Assembly (NCBI RefSeq): GCF_001664485.1
Contig: NZ_CP013630.1
Span: forward strand, 4,569,501-4,633,500
Source of the DNA: Rhizobium sp. N324
GTDB lineage: Bacteria; Pseudomonadota; Alphaproteobacteria; Rhizobiales; Rhizobiaceae
DNA: 64,000 nt
Reading direction: 5' to 3'
The translations under genes were made by a program, and so were the position numbers. Positions within the stretch are counted from its first letter, which is position 1, and each line of letters begins with the position of its first letter. The notes below the pieces were generated by a model that made no database searches, was not told the DNA's origin, and saw nothing but the letters and a program-made list of their open reading frames with translations. Positions 35,481-45,309 of this stretch are shown here, piece after piece.

Positions 35481-36122
35481 CTAGATTTCGGGACGGATAA
35501 AGTCTCGTGTCTCGGCATCCATCACCCAGAGTTCGCCGGTCGAAATATCGAACCATGCGCCATGGAGATGCATTTTTCCGGCTTCCTCGAGCGCCTTGAT
35601 GTCGGGAAAGCTTCTGAGATTGTCGATCGAATTGCGGATCGACACACGCTCCAGCGCTGTCTGCCGCTCGGCCGCCGTCATCACGTCATTGCTTTGGATC
35701 TGCTCGGCGGCGGGCTTGACCAGCGACATCCAGCGGCCGATGAAATCGCCCGGCGACAGCGGCTCGGCATTCGGATCGAGCGCTGCGCGGATGCCGCCGC
35801 AGCGGCCATGGCCCATCACGACGATATCCGAGACCTTCAGCGCCTGCACCGCAAATTCGAGCGCGGCCGACGTCGAATGGAAATGTCCGTCCGGCTCGTA
35901 AGGCGGCACCATGTTGGCGACGTTGCGGATGACGAAGAGCTCACCCGGGCCGGCATCGAAGATCAGCTCCGGCGCCGCACGCGAGTCCGAACAGGCAATG
36001 ACCAGCGTACTGGGGCTCTGACCGTTTTCGGCAAGCAGCCGATACCTGTCGCGGGCGTCGGCATAACGCCCGTTCATGAAGTTGCGGTAACCGTCCAGAA
36101 GGGAATTTGGAAAACGCTGCAT
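35481..36122 (-). CDS. Beta-class carbonic anhydrase
   Basis: Interconverts CO2 and bicarbonate. 213 residues. Zinc ligands expected at C44 (ACSDSR, with D46-R48 dyad), H105 and C108 (GHGRCGG). The rest, AGPGELFVIRNVAN and ALEFAV, is typical of the E. coli Can/CynT type. No signal peptide, hence cytosolic. It stands between the GGDEF gene and the kinase gene with no overlap. Confidence 0.94.
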   Translation of the reverse strand: MQRFPNSLLDGYRNFMNGRYADARDRYRLLAENGQSPSTLVIACSDSRAAPELIFDAGPGELFVIRNVANMVPPYEPDGHFHSTSAALEFAVQALKVSDIVVMGHGRCGGIRAALDPNAEPLSPGDFIGRWMSLVKPAAEQIQSNDVMTAAERQTALERVSIRNSIDNLRSFPDIKALEEAGKMHLHGAWFDISTGELWVMDAETRDFIRPEI

Positions 36123-36193
36123 GCTTCTGGATTAGCGCGCGCGGCAGACAATTTCAACTGCTGCAATGCAAAATGAACGCGTCGGCATATGCG

Positions 36194-37069
36194 TCATTTT
36201 TTCCGCCGCTGCGCCGGGTGAACGAGCCGGCGCATCTGCACCATCGCCATCGGCGTCGAAAGGCTGGAAGCATCGCTCGCCAGCATCAGCTCGTTGCTGC
36301 CACGCTTGACGGCGCGCGCTAGCACTTCGAAGACGCTGGCGGTGGCAAGCTGCAGCGCCTTTTCGTCCTCGAGACCGGAAAGCAGGCGCGACAGGAAGAC
36401 GGCGGCCAGCAGGTCACCGAGACCATTCGGCGGGTTTTCGACGACGCGGTGCTCGGCAAGAAGCGCGTGACGGCCGGACAGATAGAGGTTGCCGGTACCG
36501 CCCGCCATCATCGGCACCGCCGAGGTGACGAGCATGCGCGACGGCCCCAGCGCCAGCGCCGCCTCCATGATCGCGCTGTTGTCTTCAAGCGCGGCCCCGG
36601 AAAGCCATGCGAGTTCGTAGCGGTTCGGCGTCGCCAGCGAGGCGAGCGGGATGAGATGGTCGCGAATGGCCTCGGCGGTCGCCTCCGGCACATAGAGGCC
36701 GCCGAGATCGCCCATCACCGGATCGCAGACATAGAGCAGCTCCGGATTATCCTGCCTGAGCGCGGCGATCAGCCGGGCGACGGAGCGCGCCTGGGCGGCA
36801 TTGCCGAAATAGCCCGAAAGCACCGCCTTGACTTCGCCGATCCAGGGCGCCCGGATCAGATCGTCGATCGCCGCGTCGAAATCCTCTTCCGCAAATGTCA
36901 GCCGCGTCGAACGGCCATGGCCGGGATGCCAAGGCAGCACGATGGTCGGCAGCGCCCAGACGGGGTGGCCGAGCGTCTCCAGCGCAAAGACAGCCGCCCG
37001 GTTGCCGACCGAGCCGCGCACCACGTGGCTGGAGATGACGATGATTGCGCCCGCTGCATTTTCCGACAT
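36194..37069 (-). CDS. pdxY: Pyridoxal kinase PdxY
   Basis: Phosphorylates pyridoxal in the PLP salvage pathway. 291 residues from ATG 37069, beginning MSENAAGAIIVISSHVVRGS (the frame is open to 37126 but those residues are not family-like). Ribokinase-fold markers: VRGSVGNRAAVFALE, VCDPVMGD, TPNRYELAWLSG and the anion-hole NPPNGLGDLLAAVFL (Asn/Gly/Asp triad; pyridoxal kinases usually read GTGD here, so the loop is slightly divergent). Hydroxymethylpyrimidine kinase is the alternative. Confidence 0.88.
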   Translation of the reverse strand: MSENAAGAIIVISSHVVRGSVGNRAAVFALETLGHPVWALPTIVLPWHPGHGRSTRLTFAEEDFDAAIDDLIRAPWIGEVKAVLSGYFGNAAQARSVARLIAALRQDNPELLYVCDPVMGDLGGLYVPEATAEAIRDHLIPLASLATPNRYELAWLSGAALEDNSAIMEAALALGPSRMLVTSAVPMMAGGTGNLYLSGRHALLAEHRVVENPPNGLGDLLAAVFLSRLLSGLEDEKALQLATASVFEVLARAVKRGSNELMLASDASSLSTPMAMVQMRRLVHPAQRRKK

Positions 37070-37344
37070 GATACAAGATCCGAATGATGACCGGGTTTGA
37101 TGATATTTTTGACGCCGCGCTGTCAACCATTCTTCACGTGAGCATGAAAATGTGCAGGGGAAGAGAAATCAAAAGCGGGGCCGTTTCGTTCGTTTTGGCC
37201 ACGAAAACGGAAAAATCCCTGACAATTTCCCATTTCCTGCGTCAAAAAAGCATCAAAACCATCCCCTAGGCCCCCATTTTAGAGATTTTTTCGAAGAATC
37301 TTCTGCTAGCTTGCAGAAAATCAGTCCATTGCGGGAGGCGATTC

Positions 37345-40300
37345 ATGGCTGCCAGAAATAATCCGAAACGGGAAAAGCAGATCGAAAGCGCGCGCAAGGT
37401 CGCCAAGGCGACGGGCGAGGCGCATCTCGATCCGGAAATTCTCTTCGGACGGGCGAGCAATGACGATCTCGAACTCTATACGCCTGAGATGCTGGCGCTC
37501 TCCGCCGTGCATTCGGCAAGGGAACTCGCCGCCTGGAACGGCAAGGCGCCGCGCGTCAGCATCGACGCCATTGCCGATGTGGCGCCTGAGGGGATTGCCG
37601 TGTCGGTGCTTTCGGTCACCGACCGGAACATGCCCTTCCTGTTTGAATCGGTCATGGGCGAAGTGACCAGCACCTATCGCGACCTGTTCATGGCCGTGCA
37701 TCCCATCCTGGTCATGGAGAAGGGCAAGGCGCCAGCGCTCTATTCCGCCGATCACCCGAGCGACCCGGCCAGCCGCGTCAGCCATATCCAGCTCCATATT
37801 GCGCCGCTCAATTCCGCCCAGGCCGCAGATCTCGTCAAACGCGTTGAAACCGTGCTCGAACAGGTCCGTCTGTCGGTCTCCGACTGGAAGCCGATGCTTT
37901 CCAAGATCGACGGCGTGATCGCAGAGCTTTCCGCCAATGGCGCCAGCCGGAAAAAGGCCGATCGCGATGAGGCCGTCGCCTTCCTGACATGGCTGCGCGA
38001 CGAGAATTTCACCTTCCTCGGCATGCGTGAATATGTCTATTCCGGCAAGGGTGCCGATGCCAAGGTTGAGCGAGACAAGGGTGCGGGCCTCGGCATGCTC
38101 TCCAACCCCGACGTTCTGGTGCTGCGCACCGGCAAGGACGCCGTGACGACGACGCCGGAGATTCTTGCCTTCCTCGACGGCCCCGACTTCCTGATCGTCA
38201 CCAAGGCGAATGTGAAATCCATCGTCCATCGCCGGGCCTATATGGATTATGTCGGCGTCAAACGCTTCGACGCCAGCGGCAACGTCACCGGCGAGCTGCG
38301 CATCGTCGGCCTCTTCACCTCGACGGCCTATACGTCGCTCGCCTCGGAGATCCCGCTGCTGCGTTCCAAGATCGAGAAGGTGAAGGAGCATTTCGGCTTC
38401 GACCCGATGAGCCATTCCGGCCGCATGCTCGACAACACGCTGGAATCCTATCCCCGCGACGACCTTTTCCAGATCGACACCACCCTGCTTGCCAGTTTTG
38501 CCGAGCAGATCAACGACCTGGCCGACCGCCCGCGCGTGCGTGTCCTGCCGCGCATCGACCATTTTGACCGCTTCGTCTCGGTGATCGTCTACGTGCCGCG
38601 CGAGGAATACGACTCGATCGTCCGTGAGCGGATCGGCGCCTATCTGAAGACTGTCTATGACGGTCGCGTCTCCGCCTATTATCCGGCTTTCCCGGAAGGC
38701 GGCGTGGCGCGCGTGCATTTCATCATCGGCCGCTCCGGCGGCAAGACGCCGCGCATTCCGCAGGCAAAGCTCGAGCAGGTGATCCGCGAGATCACCGCCC
38801 GTTGGGACGACCGTTTCGAGGCGCTGGCCGGAGCCAAGGCGCCGAAGATCTCGGTCGACCAGGCCTTCCAGGATTCCTTCACGCCTGAAGAAACCGTGGC
38901 CGATCTCGCCGATATCGTCGCTTGTGCCGCAGGCGAGCCGCTTCGCATCCAGTTCTACCATCGCCAGGAAGATGAGAGCCGTACGCTCTCGCTGAAAATC
39001 TTCCACGCCGGCGGCCAGCTGGCGCTGTCGCGCCGCGTGCCGCTGCTTGAGAATCTCGGCTTCAATGTCGTCAGCGAACGCACCTTCGACATCGAAGTAC
39101 CGGCCACGGACGGAGAACCGAAACTCGTCGTGCTGCACGACATGGAGCTCGAGGCCCGCAATGGCGGCGACATCGACCTGCAGCGTTACGGCGCCGCCCT
39201 CGAGGAAGCCTTTGTCGCCGCCTTCGCCGGTACGATCGACAATGATAGCTTCAACCGGCTGATCCTCTCGGCCGGGCTCTCGGCGCGCGAGACGAACGTG
39301 CTGCGCGCCTATGCGCGTTACCTCCGCCAGGCCGGCATCGCCTATTCGCAGGATTATATCGCCACTACGCTCGACAAATATCCCGGTGTCGCCGCCGCCA
39401 TCTTCAGGCTGTTCCACGACACGCTAGATACAAGGCTTTCCGAAAAGGTCCGCGTCAAGAAACTTGCCGAGCTGCACCAGGCGATCGAGACCGAGCTGGC
39501 CGATGTGCCAAGCCTTGACGACGACCGCATCCTGCGCCGCTACGTCAATATCGTCGATGCGACGCTGCGCACCAATTATTTCCAGAGGAATCCGGATGGC
39601 TCGCCGAGATCGATGCTGGCCTTCAAGCTCGATCCGCATCTGGTCGACGGGCTGCCGCAACCCAAACCCTTCCGCGAAATGTTCGTCTATGGCGTCGAAG
39701 TCGAGGGCGTGCACCTGCGCTTCGGCAAGGTGGCGCGCGGGGGGCTGCGCTGGTCGGATCGCGCCGAGGATTACCGCACCGAAGTGCTTGGCCTCGTCAA
39801 GGCGCAGCAGGTGAAGAACGCGGTCATCGTGCCGGTCGGCGCCAAGGGCGGCTTTTATCCGAAGAAGCTCCCCGTCGGCGGCAGCCGCGACGAGATCTTC
39901 AATGCCGGCCGCGAGGCATACAAGACCTATATCCGCACACTGCTGTCGATCACCGACAACATCTCGGGGACCGAGATCGTGCCGCCGAAGGACACGGTCA
40001 GGCTCGACGGTGACGACCCCTATTTCGTGGTCGCCGCCGACAAGGGCACCGCGACCTTCTCCGACACCGCCAATGCGCTGGCGCAGGAAGCCGGTTTCTG
40101 GCTGGACGACGCCTTCGCCTCCGGCGGCTCGGCCGGTTACGACCACAAGAAGATGGGCATCACCGCCCGCGGCGCCTGGGAAACCGTCAAACGCCATTTC
40201 CGTGAAATAAACATCGACATCCAGACGACGCCCTTCACCGTCGCCGGCGTCGGCGACATGTCAGGCGACGTCTTCGGCAACGGCATGCTGCTCTCTCCGA

Positions 40301-42120
40301 AGATCCGGCTGATCGCCGCCTTCGATCACCGCGATATCGTCATCGATCCCGATCCCGATATGGAAAAGACGCTGGCCGAGCGCCAGCGGCTCTTCGATCT
40401 GCCGCGCTCGAGCTGGCAGGATTTCGACAAAAGCGTGCTTTCCAAGGGCGCGATGATCATCTCCCGCGCGGCGAAGTCGGTCACGCTGACGCCGGAAGCG
40501 GTTGCCGCGATCGGTATCGACAAGGCTGTCGCCACGCCCTTCGAAATCATGACGGCGATCCTGAAAAGCCCGGTCGACCTGCTCTGGTTCGGCGGCATCG
40601 GCACCTATGTGAAAGCACCGTCCGAAACCGACGCCGAAGTCGGCGACCGTGCCAACGACCCGATCCGCATCACCGCGGCGGAAGTGGGTGCCAAGGTGAT
40701 CGGCGAGGGCGCAAATCTCGGCGTCACCCAGAAGGGCCGCATCGCCTACGGCCTCAAGGGCGGGCGCTGCAACTCCGACGCCATCGACAATTCGGCCGGC
40801 GTCAACACCTCGGACGTCGAGGTCAACATCAAGATCGCGCTGGCGGCCGCCATGCATGACGGGCGCCTGACACGGGCAAAACGCGACCAGCTTCTGTCTT
40901 CGATGACCGGCGAAGTGGCGACCCTGGTGCTGCGCAACAATTACCTGCAGTCGCTGGCGATCTCGCTGACCGAACGCAAGGGCACGGCAAACGGCCTGGA
41001 GCTTGGCCGTTTCATGAGCGTGCTCGAGGCCGCCGGTCAGCTGAACCGCAAGGTCGAGACTTTGCCGGACGAGCAGACGCTGGCCGAACGCTACACCGCC
41101 GGCAAGCCGCTGACGCGGCCGGAAATCGGCGTGCTGGTATCCTATGCCAAGATCGTGCTCTTCGATGCGCTGGCCGCCAGCGATCTGCCGGATGATCCCT
41201 ATTTTACCACGACGCTTTTGAATTATTTCCCCGTCAAGATGCAGAAGTCGAACGCCGGCGATATCGCCGGTCACCGCCTGAAGCGCGAAATTGTCGCGAC
41301 GGTGCTTGCCAACGAAGCGATCAACCGCGGCGGGCCGAGCTTCACCGTTGCGATGATGGACGCGACAGCGGCTTCGGCACCGGAAGTGGTGCGGGCGGCG
41401 ATCGTTGCCCGCGACGGTTTCGACCTGACTAGGCTCTGGGCCGAAACGGATGGCCTCGACGGCCGGATATCGGGCGAGATGCAGAACCGCATCTACGAGG
41501 AAATCAGCCACAGCTTTACCGTCTTGACGCGCCTGCTCCTGAAGACCGCCATGACTAAGTCTGATATGGCCGAGGTGATTAGCCGGCTGCAGGCTGCCCT
41601 GAAGAAACTGAAGCCTGCCTTCGCCGAACAATCGGCCGGCGACGCCGCTGCCCGCCAGGCCGAATACGCCCAGGCGGGCGTGCACGAAAAACTCGCAGCC
41701 GAGATCGCACATCTCCACAGCTTCGCGCTGGTGCCTGAGATCATGCAGATCGCCGAGCGCACCGGCGAGCCCTTGGTGCGCGCCGCCGAAAACTACTTCG
41801 CGGTATCGCAGACTTTCAGGATTGCCCGGCTGCTGGCGGCGGGTGGGCGGATCCTTACCTCCGACCATTACGAGAATCTGGCGCTTGCCCGCAGCATCGA
41901 CCAGATTGCCAGCGCAAGGCGCGACATCGTCATCTCGGCGCTGTCCGATCACGGCAAGGAAAAGCTGCCGGTTCAGGCCTGGCATGCCCAGGACCGCGTT
42001 CGCATCAACCGGATCGTCGAGGAGCTTTCGAGCCTCAGCGACGGCGGCGATCCCAACCTTGCGCGTATTACCGTTGCTGCAGGTATCCTGACCGATCTTG
42101 CGCGCGACCGGGTGAGGTGA
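37345..42120 (+). CDS. Giant NAD-dependent glutamate dehydrogenase
   Basis: 1591 residues, the GDH-180-type class known from Streptomyces, Pseudomonas and Caulobacter. It oxidises glutamate to 2-oxoglutarate, a catabolic role. The N-terminal half holds ACT-like regulatory domains (first 700 residues). The catalytic domain lies around 720-1200, with GGLRWSDRAEDYRTEV and VKNAVIVPVGAKGGFYPKK carrying substrate lysines, and the nucleotide-binding GGIGTYVKA and GEGANLGVTQKGR. A helical C-terminal domain follows. GGGAGG precedes the ATG. A 6-bp inverted repeat TTCTGC/GCAGAA sits 27-44 bp upstream. Confidence 0.95.
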   Translation: MAARNNPKREKQIESARKVAKATGEAHLDPEILFGRASNDDLELYTPEMLALSAVHSARELAAWNGKAPRVSIDAIADVAPEGIAVSVLSVTDRNMPFLFESVMGEVTSTYRDLFMAVHPILVMEKGKAPALYSADHPSDPASRVSHIQLHIAPLNSAQAADLVKRVETVLEQVRLSVSDWKPMLSKIDGVIAELSANGASRKKADRDEAVAFLTWLRDENFTFLGMREYVYSGKGADAKVERDKGAGLGMLSNPDVLVLRTGKDAVTTTPEILAFLDGPDFLIVTKANVKSIVHRRAYMDYVGVKRFDASGNVTGELRIVGLFTSTAYTSLASEIPLLRSKIEKVKEHFGFDPMSHSGRMLDNTLESYPRDDLFQIDTTLLASFAEQINDLADRPRVRVLPRIDHFDRFVSVIVYVPREEYDSIVRERIGAYLKTVYDGRVSAYYPAFPEGGVARVHFIIGRSGGKTPRIPQAKLEQVIREITARWDDRFEALAGAKAPKISVDQAFQDSFTPEETVADLADIVACAAGEPLRIQFYHRQEDESRTLSLKIFHAGGQLALSRRVPLLENLGFNVVSERTFDIEVPATDGEPKLVVLHDMELEARNGGDIDLQRYGAALEEAFVAAFAGTIDNDSFNRLILSAGLSARETNVLRAYARYLRQAGIAYSQDYIATTLDKYPGVAAAIFRLFHDTLDTRLSEKVRVKKLAELHQAIETELADVPSLDDDRILRRYVNIVDATLRTNYFQRNPDGSPRSMLAFKLDPHLVDGLPQPKPFREMFVYGVEVEGVHLRFGKVARGGLRWSDRAEDYRTEVLGLVKAQQVKNAVIVPVGAKGGFYPKKLPVGGSRDEIFNAGREAYKTYIRTLLSITDNISGTEIVPPKDTVRLDGDDPYFVVAADKGTATFSDTANALAQEAGFWLDDAFASGGSAGYDHKKMGITARGAWETVKRHFREINIDIQTTPFTVAGVGDMSGDVFGNGMLLSPKIRLIAAFDHRDIVIDPDPDMEKTLAERQRLFDLPRSSWQDFDKSVLSKGAMIISRAAKSVTLTPEAVAAIGIDKAVATPFEIMTAILKSPVDLLWFGGIGTYVKAPSETDAEVGDRANDPIRITAAEVGAKVIGEGANLGVTQKGRIAYGLKGGRCNSDAIDNSAGVNTSDVEVNIKIALAAAMHDGRLTRAKRDQLLSSMTGEVATLVLRNNYLQSLAISLTERKGTANGLELGRFMSVLEAAGQLNRKVETLPDEQTLAERYTAGKPLTRPEIGVLVSYAKIVLFDALAASDLPDDPYFTTTLLNYFPVKMQKSNAGDIAGHRLKREIVATVLANEAINRGGPSFTVAMMDATAASAPEVVRAAIVARDGFDLTRLWAETDGLDGRISGEMQNRIYEEISHSFTVLTRLLLKTAMTKSDMAEVISRLQAALKKLKPAFAEQSAGDAAARQAEYAQAGVHEKLAAEIAHLHSFALVPEIMQIAERTGEPLVRAAENYFAVSQTFRIARLLAAGGRILTSDHYENLALARSIDQIASARRDIVISALSDHGKEKLPVQAWHAQDRVRINRIVEELSSLSDGGDPNLARITVAAGILTDLARDRVR

Positions 42121-42144
42121 GACAGTCCGCCGAAAAAGGAGCGG

Positions 42145-43533
42145 ATGTTGAATCGCATCGACTGGACAGGAACACAGCCGCCGAAGGCCACGGAGAAGGG
42201 CATCTGGGGGTGGATGTTCTTCGATTGGGCAGCCCAGCCCTTCTTTACCGTGGTCACCACCTTCATCTTCGGTCCCTATTTCGTCTCCCGTCTGACCGAT
42301 GACCCGGTTTCCGCGCAGACGACGTGGAGCAACATGGCGACGATCTCCTCGGTGATCATCGCCCTGCTCTCGCCGATCCTCGGCTCGATCGCCGACCAGT
42401 CCGGCGCGCGCAAGCCGTGGATCGGCTTCTTCGCGGTCATCAAGATCGCGAGCCTTTTCTGCCTGTGGTTCGCAGCCCCAGGCTCGCCGGTTCTCTATCC
42501 CGTTATTTTCATGATCCTCGCCTCGATCTCGGCCGAGTTTTCGATCGTCTTCAACGATTCGATGATGCCGCGCCTGGTCGCCAAACACGAGGTCGGCAAG
42601 CTCTCCAACACTGCCTGGGGGCTCGGTTATCTTGGCGGCATCATCGTGCTGATAGCCGTCGTCACGCTTTTGGCGGCAAGCCCGGAGAGCGGCAAGACCA
42701 TCCTCGGCCTCGATCCGCTATTCGGTCTCGATCCTCAAACCGGAGAGGATGCGCGCATCACCGGGCCGATCTCGGCGGTCTGGTATCTGATCTTCATCCT
42801 GCCGATGTTTTTCTTCACGCCGGATGTCGGCAGGGGCCTGCCCTTCGCCACTGCCGTCCGCGCCGGCCTGCGCGAACTGAAAAACACGCTTGGCGAACTC
42901 AAGGAGCGCCGCGGCATCCTGAAATTCCTCATCGCCCGGATGATCTACCAGGACGGCGTCAACGGTCTGCTGATCCTCGGCGGTGTCTTCGCCGCCGGCA
43001 TGTTCGGCTGGGCAACGATTGAGATCGGCATCTACGGCATCATCCTGAACGTCGTCGCGATCTTCGGCTGCCTGATCGCCGGCCGCATCGACAAGGGCGT
43101 CGGTTCGAAGGTGACCGTCGTCATCAGCCTCACCATGCTGCTTCTCGCCACCATCGGCATCATCTCGACCGGACCGGGTTATACGCTGTTCGGCCTTCTG
43201 CCGCTGCCGACGACGGATTCCGGCGGCCTCTTCGGCACCGCTGCGGAAAAGGCCTATATCCTTTACGGCCTGTTGATCGGGTTCGCTTTTGGACCGGTCC
43301 AGGCCTCGTCGCGCTCCTATCTCGCCCGCAGCGTCAGCCCTGAAGAAGCCGGCCGCTACTTCGGTATCTACGCGCTTTCGGGGCGCGCCACGAGCTTCAT
43401 GGCGACACTGCTCTTTTCGCTGGTGACCTATATGAGTGGATCACCGCGGCTTGGAATGGCCACGCTGATCCTGTTTCTCGTCGGCGGACTGGTGCTGCTC
43501 GTCCGCACGCCCTATCCGGCCGATCGGGCATAG
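42145..43533 (+). CDS. UMF1-family MFS transporter (Atg22-like)
   Basis: 462 residues, about 12 helices. The N-terminus GIWGWMFFDWAAQPFFTVV and GSIADQSGARKPW loop, and the later QASSRSYLARSVSPEEAGRYFG, are typical of the UMF1 group related to yeast vacuolar effluxer Atg22. Amino-acid efflux is suggested for that family. It starts 24 bp after the glutamate dehydrogenase with AAGGAG, so the two may be co-transcribed; a link to glutamate metabolism is inference. Confidence 0.88.
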   Translation: MLNRIDWTGTQPPKATEKGIWGWMFFDWAAQPFFTVVTTFIFGPYFVSRLTDDPVSAQTTWSNMATISSVIIALLSPILGSIADQSGARKPWIGFFAVIKIASLFCLWFAAPGSPVLYPVIFMILASISAEFSIVFNDSMMPRLVAKHEVGKLSNTAWGLGYLGGIIVLIAVVTLLAASPESGKTILGLDPLFGLDPQTGEDARITGPISAVWYLIFILPMFFFTPDVGRGLPFATAVRAGLRELKNTLGELKERRGILKFLIARMIYQDGVNGLLILGGVFAAGMFGWATIEIGIYGIILNVVAIFGCLIAGRIDKGVGSKVTVVISLTMLLLATIGIISTGPGYTLFGLLPLPTTDSGGLFGTAAEKAYILYGLLIGFAFGPVQASSRSYLARSVSPEEAGRYFGIYALSGRATSFMATLLFSLVTYMSGSPRLGMATLILFLVGGLVLLVRTPYPADRA

Positions 43534-43541
43534 ACGCCCAA

Positions 43542-45158
43542 TTAGTGCCGGAAGTGGCGCATGCCGGTGAAGACCATGGCGATGCCATGTTCATTGGCGG
43601 CATCGATGACCTCCTGATCGCGCATCGAGCCGCCCGGCTGGATCACCGCGGTCGCGCCTGCGGCAATCATCGACAGGAGACCATCGGCAAACGGCAGGAA
43701 GGCTTCGGAAGCAACCGCCGAACCCTTTGTCATCGGCACCGCAAGGCCGAGCGCCTTGGCGGCCTCTTCGGCCTTCAGCGCCGCGATGCGGGCGGAATCG
43801 ACGCGACTCATCTGGCCGGCGCCGATGCCGGCCGTCTGGCCGTCCTTGGCATAGACCACGGCGTTCGATTTCACATGTTTGCCGATCTTGAAGGCGAACT
43901 TCATATCCTCGAGTTCCTGCGCCGTCGGCGCACGCTTGGTGACGACCTTGAGCTCCAGGTCCTCGACCATGCCGTTGTCGCGGCTCTGGACCAGCAGGCC
44001 GCCGGAAACGGTCTTCGCCGTCAGGCCGGCCGCACGCGGATCGGGCAGGCCGCCGGCAGAGAGCAGCCGCAGGTTCGGCTTGCGGGCGACGATCGCCTTC
44101 GCTTCCTCCGTCACAGCGGGGGCGATGATCACCTCGGTGAAGAGCTTGACGATCTCCTCGGCGGTTTCGGCATCCAGCGTTCGATTGAGCGCGATGATGC
44201 CGCCGAAGGCGGAAACGCTGTCGCAGGCGAGCGCCCGCTGATAGGCCTCGACCAGGCTCGACCCGGTGGCCACGCCGCAGGGATTGGCATGCTTGATGAT
44301 GGCGCAGGCCGGCGCCTTTTCGGGCAGGAACTCGGCGACCAGTTCGTAGGCGGCATCGGTATCGTTGATGTTGTTGTAGGAGAGCTGCTTGCCCTGCAGG
44401 AGGGCAGCCGTCGACACACCCGGGCGCTTCTCGCCGGTCACGTAGAAGGCGGCCTTCTGGTGCGGGTTTTCACCGTAGCGCATCTCTTCCTTCAAAGCAC
44501 CGCCGATAACGCGGTGACGCGGCGTGTCGATCGACAGCGCTTCGGCGAACCAGTTGGAAATCACAGCGTCATAGGCCGCGGTGCGGGCATAGGCCTTGGC
44601 GGCCATGCGCTGGCGGAAGGCATAGGCGGTCTTGCCCTCATCTGCGGAAAGCTGGTCCTTGAACTCGGCATAATCGTTGGGATCGGTCAGGATCGTCACA
44701 TAGGCATGGTTCTTGGCCGATGCGCGGATCATCGCCGGGCCGCCGATATCGATATTCTCGACGGTTGTGGGATAATCGCCGCCAGCCGCCCGCACTTCCT
44801 CGAAAGGATAGAGATTGATGACGGCGAGGTCGATGGCCTCGATGCCGTGCTGTTTCATCGCCTCCTGGTGTTCGCTATCGTCACGGATCGCCAGCAGGCC
44901 GCCATGCACCGTCGGATGCAGCGTCTTGACCCGCCCGTCCATGATCTCGGGAAAACCGGTAACGTCGGAGACATCGGTAACGGCAAGGCCGGCGGCGGCG
45001 ATGGCTTTGTATGTGCCACCGGTCGACAGCAGCCGCACGCCTTTGGCAGACAATGACTGGGCGAGCTCGACAATCCCGGTCTTGTCGAAGACGGAGAGGA
45101 GGGCGGTCTTGATTTCGACCTTGTCGGGGGCGGGGATCTTCTTGGAAATGACGGCCAT
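43542..45158 (-). CDS. purH: Bifunctional AICAR formyltransferase / IMP cyclohydrolase PurH
   Basis: Last two steps of de novo IMP synthesis. 538 residues. N-terminal cyclohydrolase domain ([45 protein letters not shown]) and C-terminal transformylase ([16 protein letters not shown] [24 protein letters not shown], and ending TGMRHFRH). Converges on the UMF1 gene with only 8 bp between stops. Confidence 0.97.
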   Translation of the reverse strand: MAVISKKIPAPDKVEIKTALLSVFDKTGIVELAQSLSAKGVRLLSTGGTYKAIAAAGLAVTDVSDVTGFPEIMDGRVKTLHPTVHGGLLAIRDDSEHQEAMKQHGIEAIDLAVINLYPFEEVRAAGGDYPTTVENIDIGGPAMIRASAKNHAYVTILTDPNDYAEFKDQLSADEGKTAYAFRQRMAAKAYARTAAYDAVISNWFAEALSIDTPRHRVIGGALKEEMRYGENPHQKAAFYVTGEKRPGVSTAALLQGKQLSYNNINDTDAAYELVAEFLPEKAPACAIIKHANPCGVATGSSLVEAYQRALACDSVSAFGGIIALNRTLDAETAEEIVKLFTEVIIAPAVTEEAKAIVARKPNLRLLSAGGLPDPRAAGLTAKTVSGGLLVQSRDNGMVEDLELKVVTKRAPTAQELEDMKFAFKIGKHVKSNAVVYAKDGQTAGIGAGQMSRVDSARIAALKAEEAAKALGLAVPMTKGSAVASEAFLPFADGLLSMIAAGATAVIQPGGSMRDQEVIDAANEHGIAMVFTGMRHFRH

Positions 45159-45200
45159 GAAACCTTCTCCGTTCGGGCTTCGGGAGACATCCGCTTGGGT

Positions 45201-45253
45201 TGGAGCAGGATTCGGATTTCAGGCCGGCTCGGGCCTAAGACCATCCTGCTCCA
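45201..45253. repeat. Rhizobium-type intergenic palindrome
   Basis: Perfect 11-bp inverted repeat TGGAGCAGGAT / ATCCTGCTCCA surrounding an imperfect inner palindrome (TTTCAGGCC-GGCTC-GGGCCTAAG), in the 151-bp gap between the heparinase-like gene and purH. From memory such GGAGCAGGAT palindromes recur in Rhizobium intergenic DNA. It would form a long hairpin in the purH leader or the heparinase-gene trailer. Confidence 0.6.
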
Positions 45254-45309
45254 GGACGCTCGCATTGTGAGGCCGCGTTAGCACAGCTTCGCCGCCGCGC
45301 AAACAGGTG

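Noticed and set aside
37131..37146. TTCTTCACGTGAGCAT as a parS site
   Set aside because: Only the CACGTG centre and a few flanking bases match.
40261..42588. 775-codon and 698-codon antisense frames across the glutamate dehydrogenase gene
   Set aside because: Shadow frames; low-complexity Arg/Asp/Gly composition and no family resemblance.
43545..45056. 503-codon plus-strand frame over purH
   Set aside because: Shadow frame; purH is unambiguous.
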